Source of the DNA: Acidobacteriota bacterium | GTDB lineage: Bacteria; Acidobacteriota; UBA6911; RPQK01; DATIPO01 | Length of the DNA: 32,273 nt | Direction: 5' to 3' | NCBI GenBank assembly: GCA_035471785.1 | Contig: DATIPQ010000020.1 | Coordinates: 1-32,273 of the forward strand | In this document: positions 1-9,347 of the stretch, piece after piece | How positions within the stretch are numbered: position 1 is the stretch's first letter | Layout of the letters: every line of letters starts with the position of its first letter | Translations under genes and position numbers: made by a program | Notes under the pieces: model-generated | What the model was told of the DNA's origin: nothing | What the model saw: only the letters and a program-made list of their open reading frames with translations | Databases searched by the model: none

Positions 1-43
1 GACTTAAACCATGCTGCATTCTAGCTTGTGGGGTGAACCGCCG

Positions 44-331
44 TACCCAGGGTTTCGCCCTTGCTGCGCTTCGCTTGCCGCGGGCTGCACCCTGGGCTAA
101 TCGAATCGCTCGCCTTCAGCGAGCCCGGACTTGAGCCTCGAGACGGTGCTGCACCCTGGGCTAATGCTAATCGAGGGCTAGTCGAATCGCTCCCCTTCAG
201 TACTTGAGCTTTGACACGGTGGGTAGGCAGCGACTGGGTTGAAAGTCAGTATAAGCTCCCTGAAAGGGAGCGATTCGCCAGCCCAGGGTCAGCCCCGGCG
301 AGCGCCAGCGAGACGGCGGCGCCACCCTGGG
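44..331. repeat. REP-like palindromic repeats (CCCAGGG/CCCTGGG hairpins)
   Basis: This gene-free stretch holds two hairpin-forming elements and a half copy. Element 1 pairs TACCCAGGGT (44-53) with ACCCTGGGCTA (89-99). A half copy of the right arm recurs at 153-163. Element 2 pairs AGCCCAGGGT (280-289) with ACCCTGGG (324-331). A flanking motif, CGAATCGCTCC at 183-193, recurs in inverted form near 266-277, so element 2 is oriented opposite to element 1. I see no credible gene in 1-402; the small ORFs there run through the palindromes. Elements of this sort are common intergenic REP-like sequences in environmental phyla, but I cannot name the family. Confidence 0.6.
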
Positions 332-402
332 TTTCAGACGGCCAAGGTCGAACGCGTGGAATAACGCGACAGGTGGCTCAAACCTCTGACGCACTGCACT
401 AC

Positions 403-1530
403 TCAGCGCCCCGTAAGGAAGACCAGCAGTCGAGACTCGGTGTTTGAGGTGATGAGCAGGTCTGGGCGGCCGTCTTGGTTGAGGTCGGCGGCGCTCAGTC
501 CCCACGGATTGGGGGCGGCTTGCAAGCGGTTCTCGACGATCTCTTGGGCCCCGCCTAAGAGGAGCAGGATTCGGGAAGAGGACCAGTTGGCGATGGCGGC
601 ATCGTCGAATCCGTCGCCGTTGAAATCGGCCGTGACGATGTTCTTGGCCCCCTGCGGCAGGGAGGAGAGGGCGTTCGGGTGCTCGTTGAATCGGCCTTGG
701 CCGTCGCCCAGGAAGATTCCCGGCGGCGAAGACGGTTCAGAGGCGGTGACCAGGTCGAGGTGGCCGTCCCCATTCAAATCGCCCAAGGCGATGGCGAAGG
801 GGCGGTGGGCGTTGACGGTGCGGATGGGCTGAAAAGCAAGCGTCGCCGGGTCTTCGCCCAGGACCAGCCCGACGTTGCCTGGATTGGGGGTGAGCAGGTC
901 GAGTTTGCCGTCCCGGTTGACGTCGGCCACTTCCATGCCCCGGTAGGGATCGCCTCCTGTCTTGATGAGCTGCCCCGGCGACTGCAAGCGCCCCTTGCCC
1001 GCGCCCGGCAACACCAGCAGTCCTTCGCCGTCGCGGTGATCGACCAGCAGATCGGGATGTCCGTCCTGATTCAGGTCGGCGACGCGCACCTCATGCGGGT
1101 GGGGGCTGACCTCGATGGTCAAGGGCGAGTCGGGGGCGGGACTGAATCCGCCCCGGCCGTCTCCGCTGAGGATCGTCAGGTAGTCGGTCTCGTGGTTGGC
1201 CACGACGACGTCGAGCTTGCCGTCTTCGTCAACGTCGGCCAATGCCAGTCCGGTGGGGCTGTCGCCGCAAGCCACCCGGCCGATGGGTACCAGCCTTCCC
1301 TGACCGTCTCCTCGAAAAAGAGACAGGTCGCCATCGCCCTGGTTGGCCACCACGGCATCGAGGCGCCCGTCGCCGTCAATGTCGCCAGCCACCACGGCCG
1401 AGGGCTCGCTTCCGGTGGCCAGACGCTGCGGAGGTCCGAAAATCGCGGCCTCCTGAAAGGAAGCGGCCTGGCAGGCAGGCCCCGAAAGCAGGCAGATGAA
1501 CGAAAACAGGGCCAGCGTGTCTTTGGTCAT
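403..1530 (-). CDS. Secreted FG-GAP/VCBS repeat protein
   Basis: The 375-residue product starts with a signal peptide (residues 1 to about 22: MTKDTLALFSFICLLSGPAC, then QA). The rest is a chain of FG-GAP/VCBS beta-propeller blades. At least seven calcium-loop motifs of the DxDxDGxxD kind are visible: DIDGDGRLD, DVDEDGKLD, DLNQDGHPD, DVNRDGKLD, DLNGDGHLD, DFNGDGFDD and DLNQDGRPD. Such proteins are exported and fold into a seven-bladed propeller resembling integrin alpha heads. They usually serve in adhesion or as accessory modules, and no enzymatic domain is attached here. The Cys near residue 19 could suggest a lipoprotein, but the lipobox is poor. The gene is divergent from the TPR gene at 1601. 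Family assignment is firm; the biological role is unknown. Confidence 0.88.
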   Translation of the reverse strand: MTKDTLALFSFICLLSGPACQAASFQEAAIFGPPQRLATGSEPSAVVAGDIDGDGRLDAVVANQGDGDLSLFRGDGQGRLVPIGRVACGDSPTGLALADVDEDGKLDVVVANHETDYLTILSGDGRGGFSPAPDSPLTIEVSPHPHEVRVADLNQDGHPDLLVDHRDGEGLLVLPGAGKGRLQSPGQLIKTGGDPYRGMEVADVNRDGKLDLLTPNPGNVGLVLGEDPATLAFQPIRTVNAHRPFAIALGDLNGDGHLDLVTASEPSSPPGIFLGDGQGRFNEHPNALSSLPQGAKNIVTADFNGDGFDDAAIANWSSSRILLLLGGAQEIVENRLQAAPNPWGLSAADLNQDGRPDLLITSNTESRLLVFLTGR

Positions 1531-1600
1531 GGTCCTAATAGCTTAATACTTTTGAGTCGGGTGCAAGGTCGGGTATCCTCAGGAGGAAATGGAGGCACTG

Positions 1601-2554
1601 ATGCTTGAACGGATGACCTATTGGGGTCTGGCGAGGACGGCGGCCGTGATCGTCCTGTTGATGGCGGGGGCACCTCTAGCTGGTCAGGACAGGGAGGAAG
1701 AACCCGAGGTGCAGGCCCGGTCTTTGCTGGGCAAGGAACTGCGCACGCCCCCTGTGAGTTCCGAGGTGCGGGCCGAGTTTGAGGCCAAGCTGGAAGAGGC
1801 CCGCAAGCGCTACAGGGAGAATCCCAGCGAGGAGAACCTGATCTGGGTGGGACGGCGGCTGGCTTACCTGGGACGCTACCGCCAGGCCGTCAAGACCTAT
1901 ACGCAGGGCCTGGAGGAACACGAAGCCAGTCCCCACCTGCTGCGTCATCGCGGGCACCGTTTCATCACTTTGCGCCGCTTCGACTGGGCCATCGACGACT
2001 TCGAGAAGGCGGCCGGACTCACCCAGGGCCAGCCCGACGAGGTCGAAGAGGACGGCTTGCCCAACGCCCGCAACGTCCCCACCAGCACCTTGCAGACCAA
2101 CATCTACTACCACCTGGGGTTGGCCCATTACCTGAAGGGCGATTTCGAGAAGGCGCTGGACGCCTATCAAGAATGCCTGCAGCGCTCCAGGAACAACGAC
2201 ATGCAGGTGGCCACCCGCCACTGGCTCTACATGACCCTGCGCCGGCTGGGGCGCCAGGAGGAGGCGCGGGAAGTGCTCATGCCCGTCGAAGAAGGCATGG
2301 ACATCATCGAAAACCAGGCCTACTACGACCTGCTGCTGATGTACAAGGGACTGAAGACGCCGCAGGACCTGCTCGATCCTGAAGCGGACGGACTGCAGTC
2401 GGCCACCGTCGGCTACGGAATCGGCAACTGGCACCTCTACAACGGGCGGCGCGAAGAAGCCATGAAGATCTTCGGCCAGATCGTCGAGCAGCCCGGCTGG
2501 GCCGCCTTCGGCTACATCGCTTCCGAAGCCGAGTTGGCGCGCCGCGGCGACTGA
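1601..2554 (+). CDS. Secreted TPR-repeat protein
   Basis: Hypothetical exported protein of 317 residues. The N-terminal hydrophobic stretch (about residues 7-25, ending in GAPLAGQ) is a signal peptide. The body holds tetratricopeptide-like helical hairpins, for example YLGRYRQAVKTYTQGLEEH and HYLKGDFEKALDAYQECL, and a last one near the C-terminus (YNGRREEAMKIFGQIVEQ). Start choice: an in-frame ATG at 1589 sits only 2 nt after AGGAGG (1581-1586), too close for initiation. ATG 1601 has a second GGAGG (1591-1595) 5 nt upstream and is preferred. TPR proteins are protein-interaction scaffolds; no partner can be named. The stop is 10 nt from the convergent stop of the transporter gene. Confidence 0.85.
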   Translation: MLERMTYWGLARTAAVIVLLMAGAPLAGQDREEEPEVQARSLLGKELRTPPVSSEVRAEFEAKLEEARKRYRENPSEENLIWVGRRLAYLGRYRQAVKTYTQGLEEHEASPHLLRHRGHRFITLRRFDWAIDDFEKAAGLTQGQPDEVEEDGLPNARNVPTSTLQTNIYYHLGLAHYLKGDFEKALDAYQECLQRSRNNDMQVATRHWLYMTLRRLGRQEEAREVLMPVEEGMDIIENQAYYDLLLMYKGLKTPQDLLDPEADGLQSATVGYGIGNWHLYNGRREEAMKIFGQIVEQPGWAAFGYIASEAELARRGD

Positions 2555-2564
2555 TTCCCCACGG

Positions 2565-4823
2565 CTAATCGGGAAGCCCTTCGGCAGGTTCTCCGTTGCC
2601 GTTTTCGTTCACGTCGGGACGCTCCAGCAGTTGGCCGGCATAAGGACCGGCGGCGCGCACCAGGATAACGGTGGGAAGGTCCTGCACCAGGCTGTCCAGC
2701 CGTTTGGCGTACTCTTCTTCGCTGCCCAAGGGCGAATCCCGCAGGCCCAGGAAGACGAGGTCGGCCTGGCGCGACTTGTGGGCGATGACCTCTTGCACGG
2801 TCTGGTCCTCGGGCAACTCGATGATCTCGGTGCGGGCGTTGATCCGGTTGCGCTCGATGAGGCCCGAAAGGGTGTTCTCGGCACGTTCATAGGTCATCTC
2901 GTTGGTGGTGATGACCTTGACCGAGATACGGGCCCCGGACCACTCAGGATTGGCCGAGAGCAGGTAGGCGAAAAGCAACATCATGTCGCCGTTGCGTTCC
3001 AGTCCGCCCCACCAGACGTCGATGCTGCGCATGGAGTTGACCCAGCGGCGCGAGCTGATGCGGCACAACAGCGTCGATTTGCCCAGCATGGCTGCCTTCC
3101 GGGTGATGCGAAGCACCGAAGGCAGACGATCTGTTTTCTCGCTCCATCCGAACATGATGGTGTTGGAAGCGATGCCGGCGATGCCGTTGGCTTGCAGCAC
3201 CTGGACCGCGCCTTCTTCGAAATCGTCGACGATGTCGGTTTCGGCGAAGGCCACCAAGTCGGCGGCCCTGAGCCTCTGGTTGGCCTTCCGGGTCCGATCT
3301 GAAGCCTCGGATGTGAGTTCTTCCAGGTCGCCCACCAGCAGGTTGCAGACGGTGACGATGCCCCGCTCCTGGTTGAGCCAGGAGGCGAAATGGATCAGGT
3401 CGAGCCGCTTTTCGACGTCCCCGGCGAAGACCAGGATGTGGGGTCGCCAGTTCTTGGAGTCGACGGGCATCTCGCGCAGCTTCAAGAGAGTGGCCCGGAC
3501 CAGGGATATCAAGGCGCCATGACGGGCGTCTCCCCAGGAGGTGCTGAGCGAGCGGCGGCGCAGTCCGGCGTAGATGAGCAATTCCACGAAGGCGGCCACG
3601 ATGGCGGCCGCCGGCTGGATCAGCCACATGACCCAGATGCACCCGGCGGCGCCGCCCAGAGAGACGATCCAGGGCACCCGGATGGTGGGCCGGTAGGAGG
3701 GCGCTCCGCTCAACTGCTCGAGTCCGGCCACCAGGTTAACCATGCCGTAGGTGGTGAGGAAGAACATGGTGAGCACGGGCGCCACCGCGTTGAGGTCTCC
3801 CAGTCCGACCGCGGCCAGCGCCAGGGCGGTGGAAAAGAAGTGAGGCATGCTCAGTCCCCAGATCTTCTTGGGCAAAAAGGGGATGACACGGTCTTCTTGC
3901 AGCATTTCAAAGGTGCGGGGGGCTCCCAGGATGCTGCCCACGGCCGAGGAGAAGATGGCGCCCCACAAAGCCGGCACCACCAGCCAGGGGACGGTGGCGA
4001 TCGAGAACCAGATCAGGTTGTCCTCGGACAAGGTCTGAGGATCGCTGGTCAAGGCCAGGACGATGGGCACCGTCAGATAAACCACGAATCCGGCCAGGAC
4101 AGCCAGCAGCGTCCCCCGGGGAAGGCTGCGGCGCGGATCTTTGAGGTCGCCGGAAAGGCTGATGCCGGCCATGATTCCGGTGACGGCGGGGAAGAAGACG
4201 GCGAAAACGGCCCAGAAGCTGACCTCGGTGGCGGCTCCTTGCCACAGGGGTAGGCTGTCCGAGGAGCGCCCCGCCGCGCCTGCGGCGAATGAGATCAGGG
4301 CTATTCCGATCAAGGCCAGGATGGGAACTTGCAGCCGCAAGGCAAAGCTGGCGCCGCGCGCGGCCAGCAAGGCCACCACGATGACAGTGGCCGCCGCCAC
4401 CGGCTGCTGGGGAACGTCGGGGCGGAAGAGCTGGATGCTCTCCGCCAGTCCAAAGGCATAGAGGGTGACCGAGAAGACCTGGGCCAGGAAGAGCGGAATG
4501 CCGATGGCTCCGCCGATCTCCAGTCCCAAGGAACGCGAGATCATGTAGTAGGCCCCGCCCGTCCCCACCCGCATGTTGGTGGCGACGGCCGAGGTGGAAA
4601 GGGCGGTGGCGAAGGTGATGGCATGGGCCAGCAGAACGATGAGCAGAGCCGGCGCCAGACCGACTTGGCCCACCACCCAGCCCGTTCGCAGGAAGAGGAT
4701 GACGCCCAGGATGGTCAGCACCGAAGGCGTAAAAACGCCCAGAAAGGTGCCCAGCTTGGCGTCCGGCTTGGCAAACAGTGCCTTGGGATGCCATGCCCGC
4801 AAACCTGCTTTTGCTCGTGCCAT
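2565..4823 (-). CDS. SLC12-type cation-chloride cotransporter (APC superfamily permease)
   Basis: A 752-residue membrane protein. Residues 29-46 read GVFTPSVLTILGVILFLR, the characteristic first transmembrane segment of the SLC12 (NKCC/KCC) family. About twelve hydrophobic segments follow up to residue 425. The C-terminal half (about 430-740) is soluble and matches the layout of the SLC12 regulatory domain (RPHILVFAGDVEKRLDLIHF, then alternating beta/alpha units). Eukaryotic relatives move Na+/K+ with Cl-; bacterial homologues are less well studied and some handle amino acids or K+. The substrate is therefore inferred only as cation-chloride or related. The start at 4823 has GAAGGGAA a few nt upstream. 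No operon partner is obvious: the next gene in the same direction starts 2.6 kb away, and the gap to its stop is 86 nt. Confidence 0.88.
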   Translation of the reverse strand: MARAKAGLRAWHPKALFAKPDAKLGTFLGVFTPSVLTILGVILFLRTGWVVGQVGLAPALLIVLLAHAITFATALSTSAVATNMRVGTGGAYYMISRSLGLEIGGAIGIPLFLAQVFSVTLYAFGLAESIQLFRPDVPQQPVAAATVIVVALLAARGASFALRLQVPILALIGIALISFAAGAAGRSSDSLPLWQGAATEVSFWAVFAVFFPAVTGIMAGISLSGDLKDPRRSLPRGTLLAVLAGFVVYLTVPIVLALTSDPQTLSEDNLIWFSIATVPWLVVPALWGAIFSSAVGSILGAPRTFEMLQEDRVIPFLPKKIWGLSMPHFFSTALALAAVGLGDLNAVAPVLTMFFLTTYGMVNLVAGLEQLSGAPSYRPTIRVPWIVSLGGAAGCIWVMWLIQPAAAIVAAFVELLIYAGLRRRSLSTSWGDARHGALISLVRATLLKLREMPVDSKNWRPHILVFAGDVEKRLDLIHFASWLNQERGIVTVCNLLVGDLEELTSEASDRTRKANQRLRAADLVAFAETDIVDDFEEGAVQVLQANGIAGIASNTIMFGWSEKTDRLPSVLRITRKAAMLGKSTLLCRISSRRWVNSMRSIDVWWGGLERNGDMMLLFAYLLSANPEWSGARISVKVITTNEMTYERAENTLSGLIERNRINARTEIIELPEDQTVQEVIAHKSRQADLVFLGLRDSPLGSEEEYAKRLDSLVQDLPTVILVRAAGPYAGQLLERPDVNENGNGEPAEGLPD

Positions 4824-4909
4824 GCTTCCCTTCAGCAGCTACGTCTTGTCGGTGCGAACCGATTAGAACACATTCCGCTGGCCAGTGTCCGGTGCGCGTT
4901 GCCGCGGGT

Positions 4910-7492
4910 TTATCGAGCGGGAGCACTGGACTTTCGCTGCTGGAAGACTTGACGGGCTTCTTGGAACTGGGCCAGGACGTGGTCTTTTTCTTTTTGCGAG
5001 CGCCAGCCTGGGTGTTCTTCCGCCATGGCCGAGAGCTTGTCGATCCAGCGGATGAAGTAGTCGGCGTCCTCAGCGGAACGGACGGGACGGTCGCCCACCC
5101 CGACCCAGACCGGATTGGTGGTGGCCTGGGGAAATCCGTCGTCGATGGGGTGGACCGGGCCGTCGCGGAAGGCCTGCAAGGTGATCCAGCAGCTTTCCGT
5201 CGCCTCAACCTCCCATTCTGCCTGGAAGCGCAGGCCTTGCTCCGGGGTCCACAGCGAGGAGAGGTCGGCGCTGCGGACGACTTCGCCGTTGATCACCAAC
5301 TCGGCCTTGTCCAGCGGAACGATGGAGTCGACCCGCAGGCGGACTCGCAGGCTGCCGCCTTCCCCGGGTAAAGCGATCTCGTCTCCGGGGAGGTGTCCGT
5401 CCACCTCCATCTGCAGCAGGGGACCGTTGGTCACGAAAGAGCGTCCGGCAAGGGTGGCCTCCAGCCAGGATTCCCAGGTCAGGTCTTGTCCCGAGAGAGC
5501 ATAGGTGCGCACCTGACCCAGCAGGGCGGTGCTGTGCAGATTGCTGATGGAGTCCTCCCCGCCTACCGCCGGAATGCGGAAGCCGTTGTTGAGGATGCGG
5601 TGCCAGACGCGGAAGGCCGCCCATCCTGCGTGGGAGATGAGCTCGTGGAAGTCGACCGTCCCCAGGGCGGCATCGACGGGGAATCCCTTGGCGCCTCCCA
5701 GGTTGCCCTCCAGCGGGTCTTCGTCACCCCTGAAGGGATGCACGTAGCCTCCCGCGGCGCCCTGCTTGCGGGCCAGGCGGAAGATGTCGGTGTTGCTGGG
5801 GTAGAGGCTCTCGATGGCCGTCCCCTCGTAGCCGGTAGTGTATGGCGAAATCAGGTGCTCGGTGAGGTTGATGAGGGAGACGTGGCCGTAAAAAGGCGGA
5901 CGGTACTCCTGATTGAAATAGAGCAGGTGGCGTTGATCTGAAAGGGGGTGGGGACGGCCCGTAAAGAACTGGTGGTCGAGGATGCGGTTGTCTTTGTTGG
6001 CCACCATTTCGCCGATCACGTCCATGTCTTCGGCCTCGGCCATGAAGACCAGGTTGGCGGGCGTGTTGTGGAGGTTTCCGGCGTAGTTCATGTGGACGTG
6101 ATTGCTGCCGCTGCGCCAGCCCGAAGCTCTCAGGTTGGTCATGCGCCGCAGTCGCAGCCTGACCTGGCTGACCTGGCCGGGCTCGATGCGGACTGACGTG
6201 GCCGCCGGGTGATACTCGAATCCGCGTACGGCTTGCAGGTGCAGTTCTCCCGCGGGGACTTCGACTTCGAACTCGCCGCCCGTGTGGAAGAGGTGCTCCT
6301 CAAGCCGTCCGATGCGGTGATAGGCGTCGCTGGGAACGTAGGTCTTGCCGTCGGAAGCCTCAAGGTAGATGCGGGCGGCCACCGTCTCGCCGCTGAACTC
6401 GTCTTCTATTCTCACCTTGAGGCGTCCGGGCGGTTCAAGCCAGCGCCTGGCGCGGATTTGGAGGGGGACATCGGTTCCCCCAAAGGTCCGGAGCAGGCGG
6501 ATCTGGGGCAGTCCCCCGCGGTTGGAGAGGTAGGCGATCCACTCCCCGTCGGGCGACCAGCGGGGGTGGAAGCGGTCCCACTCGCCGAAAGTCATCTTGT
6601 AGGGCTCGCCGCCCTCCACGGGCAGCACGAAGAGGTTGTTGAACTGGCCCCCCAGATGAGAGCTGTAGATGAGGCGGGTTCCCTCCGGCGACCAGTCGGC
6701 GCGGGTGCGGTAGAGGGTTTCCTCCTTGTGGATGAGCCGGGCTTTTTCAATGGTGGCGTCCACCGGCAGGCGCCACAAGCCTCCCGACCCAAGGGGGATT
6801 CCGCGGTTGGAGAGAAAGAGAATCTCCTTGCCGTCGGGTGACCACTCGGGTTGGATGTGCAGGTCGTGGGCCCCGAAGTAGAGGCGGCTGCGGCCGAAGT
6901 CGGCGTCCTGGGTCAATTGGCGGATTTCTCCCGGAGCTCCCCGGCTGATTTCCATCACGAAGATGTTGAAGTAGCCGTTGGGGCGGGTGGAGACGAAGGC
7001 CAGGCGCGATCCGTCCGGCGACCAGGCCGGATCGAGGTTGAGATGATCGCCCTCGGTCAGCGCCCTGACCTGTCCCGATTCCAGATCGAGCAGGCGCAGG
7101 TTGATGGAGCGGCGGTCGTCCTCGGCGGTAAAGGCCAGGTAGCGTCCGTCGGGGGACCACTCGGGGGACGACAGGTACTCGGGAGCGTCCACCATCTGGT
7201 AGGCCACGTGGCCGGGCTGGATATGGCCGTCTTGCCTTCCGATGGCCACCTTCCACAGCGAGCCCTGCAGGGAGAAGGCCAGCCACTTCCCGTCCGGCGA
7301 CCAGGAGGGCCACCAGGGCGATCCGGTTCCCGGGGGAGGGAGGTAGAAGTTGTACATGTAATTGCCGCCGGTGCGGGCGTTGGGGTAGGAGTCGGGTATG
7401 GCGTCCAGGACGCGGACGGCGTTGTCTTGCCCCATCCCCCAGGCCAGCGCCGACAGCAGGACGCCAGCCAGCGAAGCGCTTCGATATCTCAC
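4910..7492 (-). CDS. Exported PD40 beta-propeller plus CehA/McbA-like metallohydrolase
   Basis: An 860-residue two-part exported protein. After a signal peptide (about residues 1-22, ending WGMGQ) come at least six TolB/PD40-type WSPDG-like motifs (about residues 45-330), a beta-propeller. The C-terminal half resembles the CehA/McbA family of PHP-related hydrolases: NHVHMNY gives an HxH pair at H465 and H467, and GGYVHPF and DFHELISH supply further likely metal ligands. CehA and McbA hydrolyse carbamate or amide bonds; the substrate here is unknown. The open frame extends upstream to 7786, but those 98 codons lie in a dispersed repeat rich in Pro/Arg/Gly. The GTG at 7490-7492 is chosen because it directly starts the signal peptide. 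No strong ribosome-binding site precedes it, so the start is probable, not certain. Confidence 0.82.
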   Translation of the reverse strand: MRYRSASLAGVLLSALAWGMGQDNAVRVLDAIPDSYPNARTGGNYMYNFYLPPPGTGSPWWPSWSPDGKWLAFSLQGSLWKVAIGRQDGHIQPGHVAYQMVDAPEYLSSPEWSPDGRYLAFTAEDDRRSINLRLLDLESGQVRALTEGDHLNLDPAWSPDGSRLAFVSTRPNGYFNIFVMEISRGAPGEIRQLTQDADFGRSRLYFGAHDLHIQPEWSPDGKEILFLSNRGIPLGSGGLWRLPVDATIEKARLIHKEETLYRTRADWSPEGTRLIYSSHLGGQFNNLFVLPVEGGEPYKMTFGEWDRFHPRWSPDGEWIAYLSNRGGLPQIRLLRTFGGTDVPLQIRARRWLEPPGRLKVRIEDEFSGETVAARIYLEASDGKTYVPSDAYHRIGRLEEHLFHTGGEFEVEVPAGELHLQAVRGFEYHPAATSVRIEPGQVSQVRLRLRRMTNLRASGWRSGSNHVHMNYAGNLHNTPANLVFMAEAEDMDVIGEMVANKDNRILDHQFFTGRPHPLSDQRHLLYFNQEYRPPFYGHVSLINLTEHLISPYTTGYEGTAIESLYPSNTDIFRLARKQGAAGGYVHPFRGDEDPLEGNLGGAKGFPVDAALGTVDFHELISHAGWAAFRVWHRILNNGFRIPAVGGEDSISNLHSTALLGQVRTYALSGQDLTWESWLEATLAGRSFVTNGPLLQMEVDGHLPGDEIALPGEGGSLRVRLRVDSIVPLDKAELVINGEVVRSADLSSLWTPEQGLRFQAEWEVEATESCWITLQAFRDGPVHPIDDGFPQATTNPVWVGVGDRPVRSAEDADYFIRWIDKLSAMAEEHPGWRSQKEKDHVLAQFQEARQVFQQRKSSAPAR

Positions 7493-7523
7493 GCCGGGAG
7501 TGTAGCAGCCAGGGAGCCCCCCC

Positions 7524-7900
7524 ACAAGGATGCGCCTCCCACCAGGCCTGTCTCCCCTCGGGCTCTTGAGGCAGGTTGCTTTCTGGACGGCGGGCGTCCT
7601 TCCCCAGACACCTCCCACCAGGCCTGTCTCCCCTCGGGCTCTTGAGGCAGGCTGCTCTCTGGACGGCGGGCCCCTCCCCCAGACTCCTCCTGCAAGATGG
7701 CCAGCCGGTGGTAGGGTTGGTGTTGTGGAAAGGATCGTCGGCAGGTGGGAGGCGCATCCTTGCGGCGATCCCCACCAGAGCCTCAAGCGACCGCTGTGCT
7801 GACTTTCTATGAACCGTCCAGCCAGAGACCAAAGGCAAGCCGTAGCCCATCATCCTTGCGGGCCTCCTTCGCCGAGGCTATGGAGGGCTTCGCGATGGGC
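7524..7900. repeat. Dispersed TIR repeat, copy A
   Basis: Occupies the gap between two minus-strand genes (7493-7908). The left end, 7524-7543 (ACAAGGATGCGCCTCCCACC), is the reverse complement of part of the 33-nt right end at 7744-7776, which begins GGTGGGAGGCGCATCC and ends GATCCCCACC. Between them are two tandem modules starting at 7536 and 7612 (period 76), each running from CTCCCACCAGGCCTGTCTC through GAGGCAG and CTGGACGGCGGG to CCCCAGA. A unique segment beginning CCTGCAAGATGGCCAGCCGG then leads to the right end. A tail follows (about 7777-7900, TCAAGCGACCGCTGTGCTGA... to CTATGGAGGGCTTCGC). Modules, ends and tail recur in copies B and D. Open frames across it change phase from module to module, so I treat it as non-coding. 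Confidence 0.85.
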
Positions 7901-7908
7901 CAGACGTA

Positions 7909-9183
7909 CTAATCGTTCGCCCCTGCCAAGGGATTGGGATTGAGGTCCTGGGCGCTGTGCAGGGTGGGGTAAACGGCCAGCAGGTCATAGCCCCACACCA
8001 GGTCGTTGAGTTGCTCGTAGCCCTGGCGGTTGGACTTGCGGTGAAAGTAAGGACGCAGGGGCCGCAGGTCGAAGACCGTCAGTTGGCTTTCCAGCAAGTT
8101 GTCGAAGAAGACTTTGAGGTGAGGCGCTCGTTGACCTACCTCGATCACCTGCCCTTCCCGGTCGTAGCGGGCGCCGATGACCTGAAGGTGCAGGGAATCG
8201 CCTCCCATGAGGGCGGCCAGTTCGGCGGCCTGGTTGCCTATGTCGAGCTGGTTGAGCGCGCTGTAGCCGCGTGCGCCGTGGACGCTTCCGAACTTCATGA
8301 GGATGCGCGGGGTGTCGACTCCCTGATAGATGAGGCGGAACCCCTCGTTGAGATGTTGCTTCATCAGGCGGATGCGGTCGTAGTTGCTCTGGTAGTTCTT
8401 GCCCGAGCGGAAGAGCCGGTAAATGTGGGCGGTGGCTTCCATCTCGTCGACGATCTTGGCGGCCTCCTCCCCGGCGCCGGACATCTTGGAGCGAAGCTGC
8501 TCGAACTGCTCCGGCGTGGCAGCGTTGTAGAAGACATTGTCGGCAGATTGAGTGGCGATGTAGGCTTGGGCGCCCTCCATGGCCAGGGCCTGAAGCTCGC
8601 GGACGTAAGCCGCGGCCTCCTCGTCGGGCGCCAGCTCGAGCAGGCGGTCGAGCAGGTAGCGGTCGCTGGCCAAGAATTCCTGGTCGAGTCCCCACACCTG
8701 GTATCCCTGCGCCAGTGATCGCCGCACCAACTCGGCCTCTTCCACCTTGTTGAAGAAGGGCAAGGTGAGGGGAAAGCGATGCAGCGTTTCCTTGAGCGGC
8801 GTCAGATCCTCGGCGCCCGTGAGTTCCTCGGTCAGCAATTCGGCTCCCGAGGGACCGGTTTCGATGGCCAGGACGCCGTAACCATGCGGCCTGAGCGACA
8901 AGGCCAGGGCTTGGGCCAACCGGGGAATCTCTCGGGTCAGGTGAGCCTCTCCGATAACCACGATGCGGGCTTGGGCTGCCTGCTTGAAGAGGAACTCTCC
9001 GCCCGCACCGCTCAGAGCCGAATCCTCGACCCCGGCGGCCAGCCGGTTCCCGAGGATAATCTGCTCAACCGGGTCGGGTTGAGCTTCCTGGATGCCCTCC
9101 TGTTCTTGAGCCCAGAGCACCGTTTGAGCCAAGAGCAATGCCAAAGGCGTTGAAATCGCCGCCAGAATCCTGCCTGTCTTCAT
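7909..9183 (-). CDS. Secreted EreA/ChaN-like (erythromycin esterase-type fold) protein
   Basis: A 424-residue product with a signal peptide (residues 1-25, cut near LWAQ). The core resembles the erythromycin esterase/ChaN/TIKI superfamily. A beta strand followed by GEAH (78-81) carries the characteristic Glu and His. A second strand LAIETG places another Glu at 108. WGLDQEF and KFGSVHGARG supply further conserved-looking acidic and His positions. EreA-type enzymes open macrolide lactones; ChaN-like members bind haem; many secreted members are uncharacterised. Macrolide resistance should not be assumed: overall length and the export signal fit an envelope or extracellular hydrolase. The gene stands alone, divergent from the ADOP permease. 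Fold call moderate, function unknown. Confidence 0.6.
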   Translation of the reverse strand: MKTGRILAAISTPLALLLAQTVLWAQEQEGIQEAQPDPVEQIILGNRLAAGVEDSALSGAGGEFLFKQAAQARIVVIGEAHLTREIPRLAQALALSLRPHGYGVLAIETGPSGAELLTEELTGAEDLTPLKETLHRFPLTLPFFNKVEEAELVRRSLAQGYQVWGLDQEFLASDRYLLDRLLELAPDEEAAAYVRELQALAMEGAQAYIATQSADNVFYNAATPEQFEQLRSKMSGAGEEAAKIVDEMEATAHIYRLFRSGKNYQSNYDRIRLMKQHLNEGFRLIYQGVDTPRILMKFGSVHGARGYSALNQLDIGNQAAELAALMGGDSLHLQVIGARYDREGQVIEVGQRAPHLKVFFDNLLESQLTVFDLRPLRPYFHRKSNRQGYEQLNDLVWGYDLLAVYPTLHSAQDLNPNPLAGAND

Positions 9184-9347
9184 ATCTTCGCCGTCCTTTC
9201 GTTTGAGCTCGAGGCATACCTGTTCCTTCGCTTCATACCGTTACCCTACGGACACGAGCCCGCCCAAGTTCAACCCGCTTCTCTCCATGACTGGCGACTG
9301 AAAAGAGGAACTGTCTACAAGTGCTTTCGTATGAATCAGTTACAAGC

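Noticed and set aside
3907-5208. 433-codon minus-strand frame within the transporter region
   Set aside because: Out-of-phase shadow of the SLC12 transporter and hydrolase genes, with high Arg/Gly/Pro content typical of GC-rich shadows.
7493-7786. N-terminal 98-codon extension of the hydrolase gene
   Set aside because: It lies in dispersed repeat copy A, is Pro/Arg/Gly-rich and precedes a proper signal peptide that should be N-terminal.
7909-9183. Macrolide-resistance esterase (ere)
   Set aside because: Only general fold motifs match; the protein is secreted and in no resistance context.
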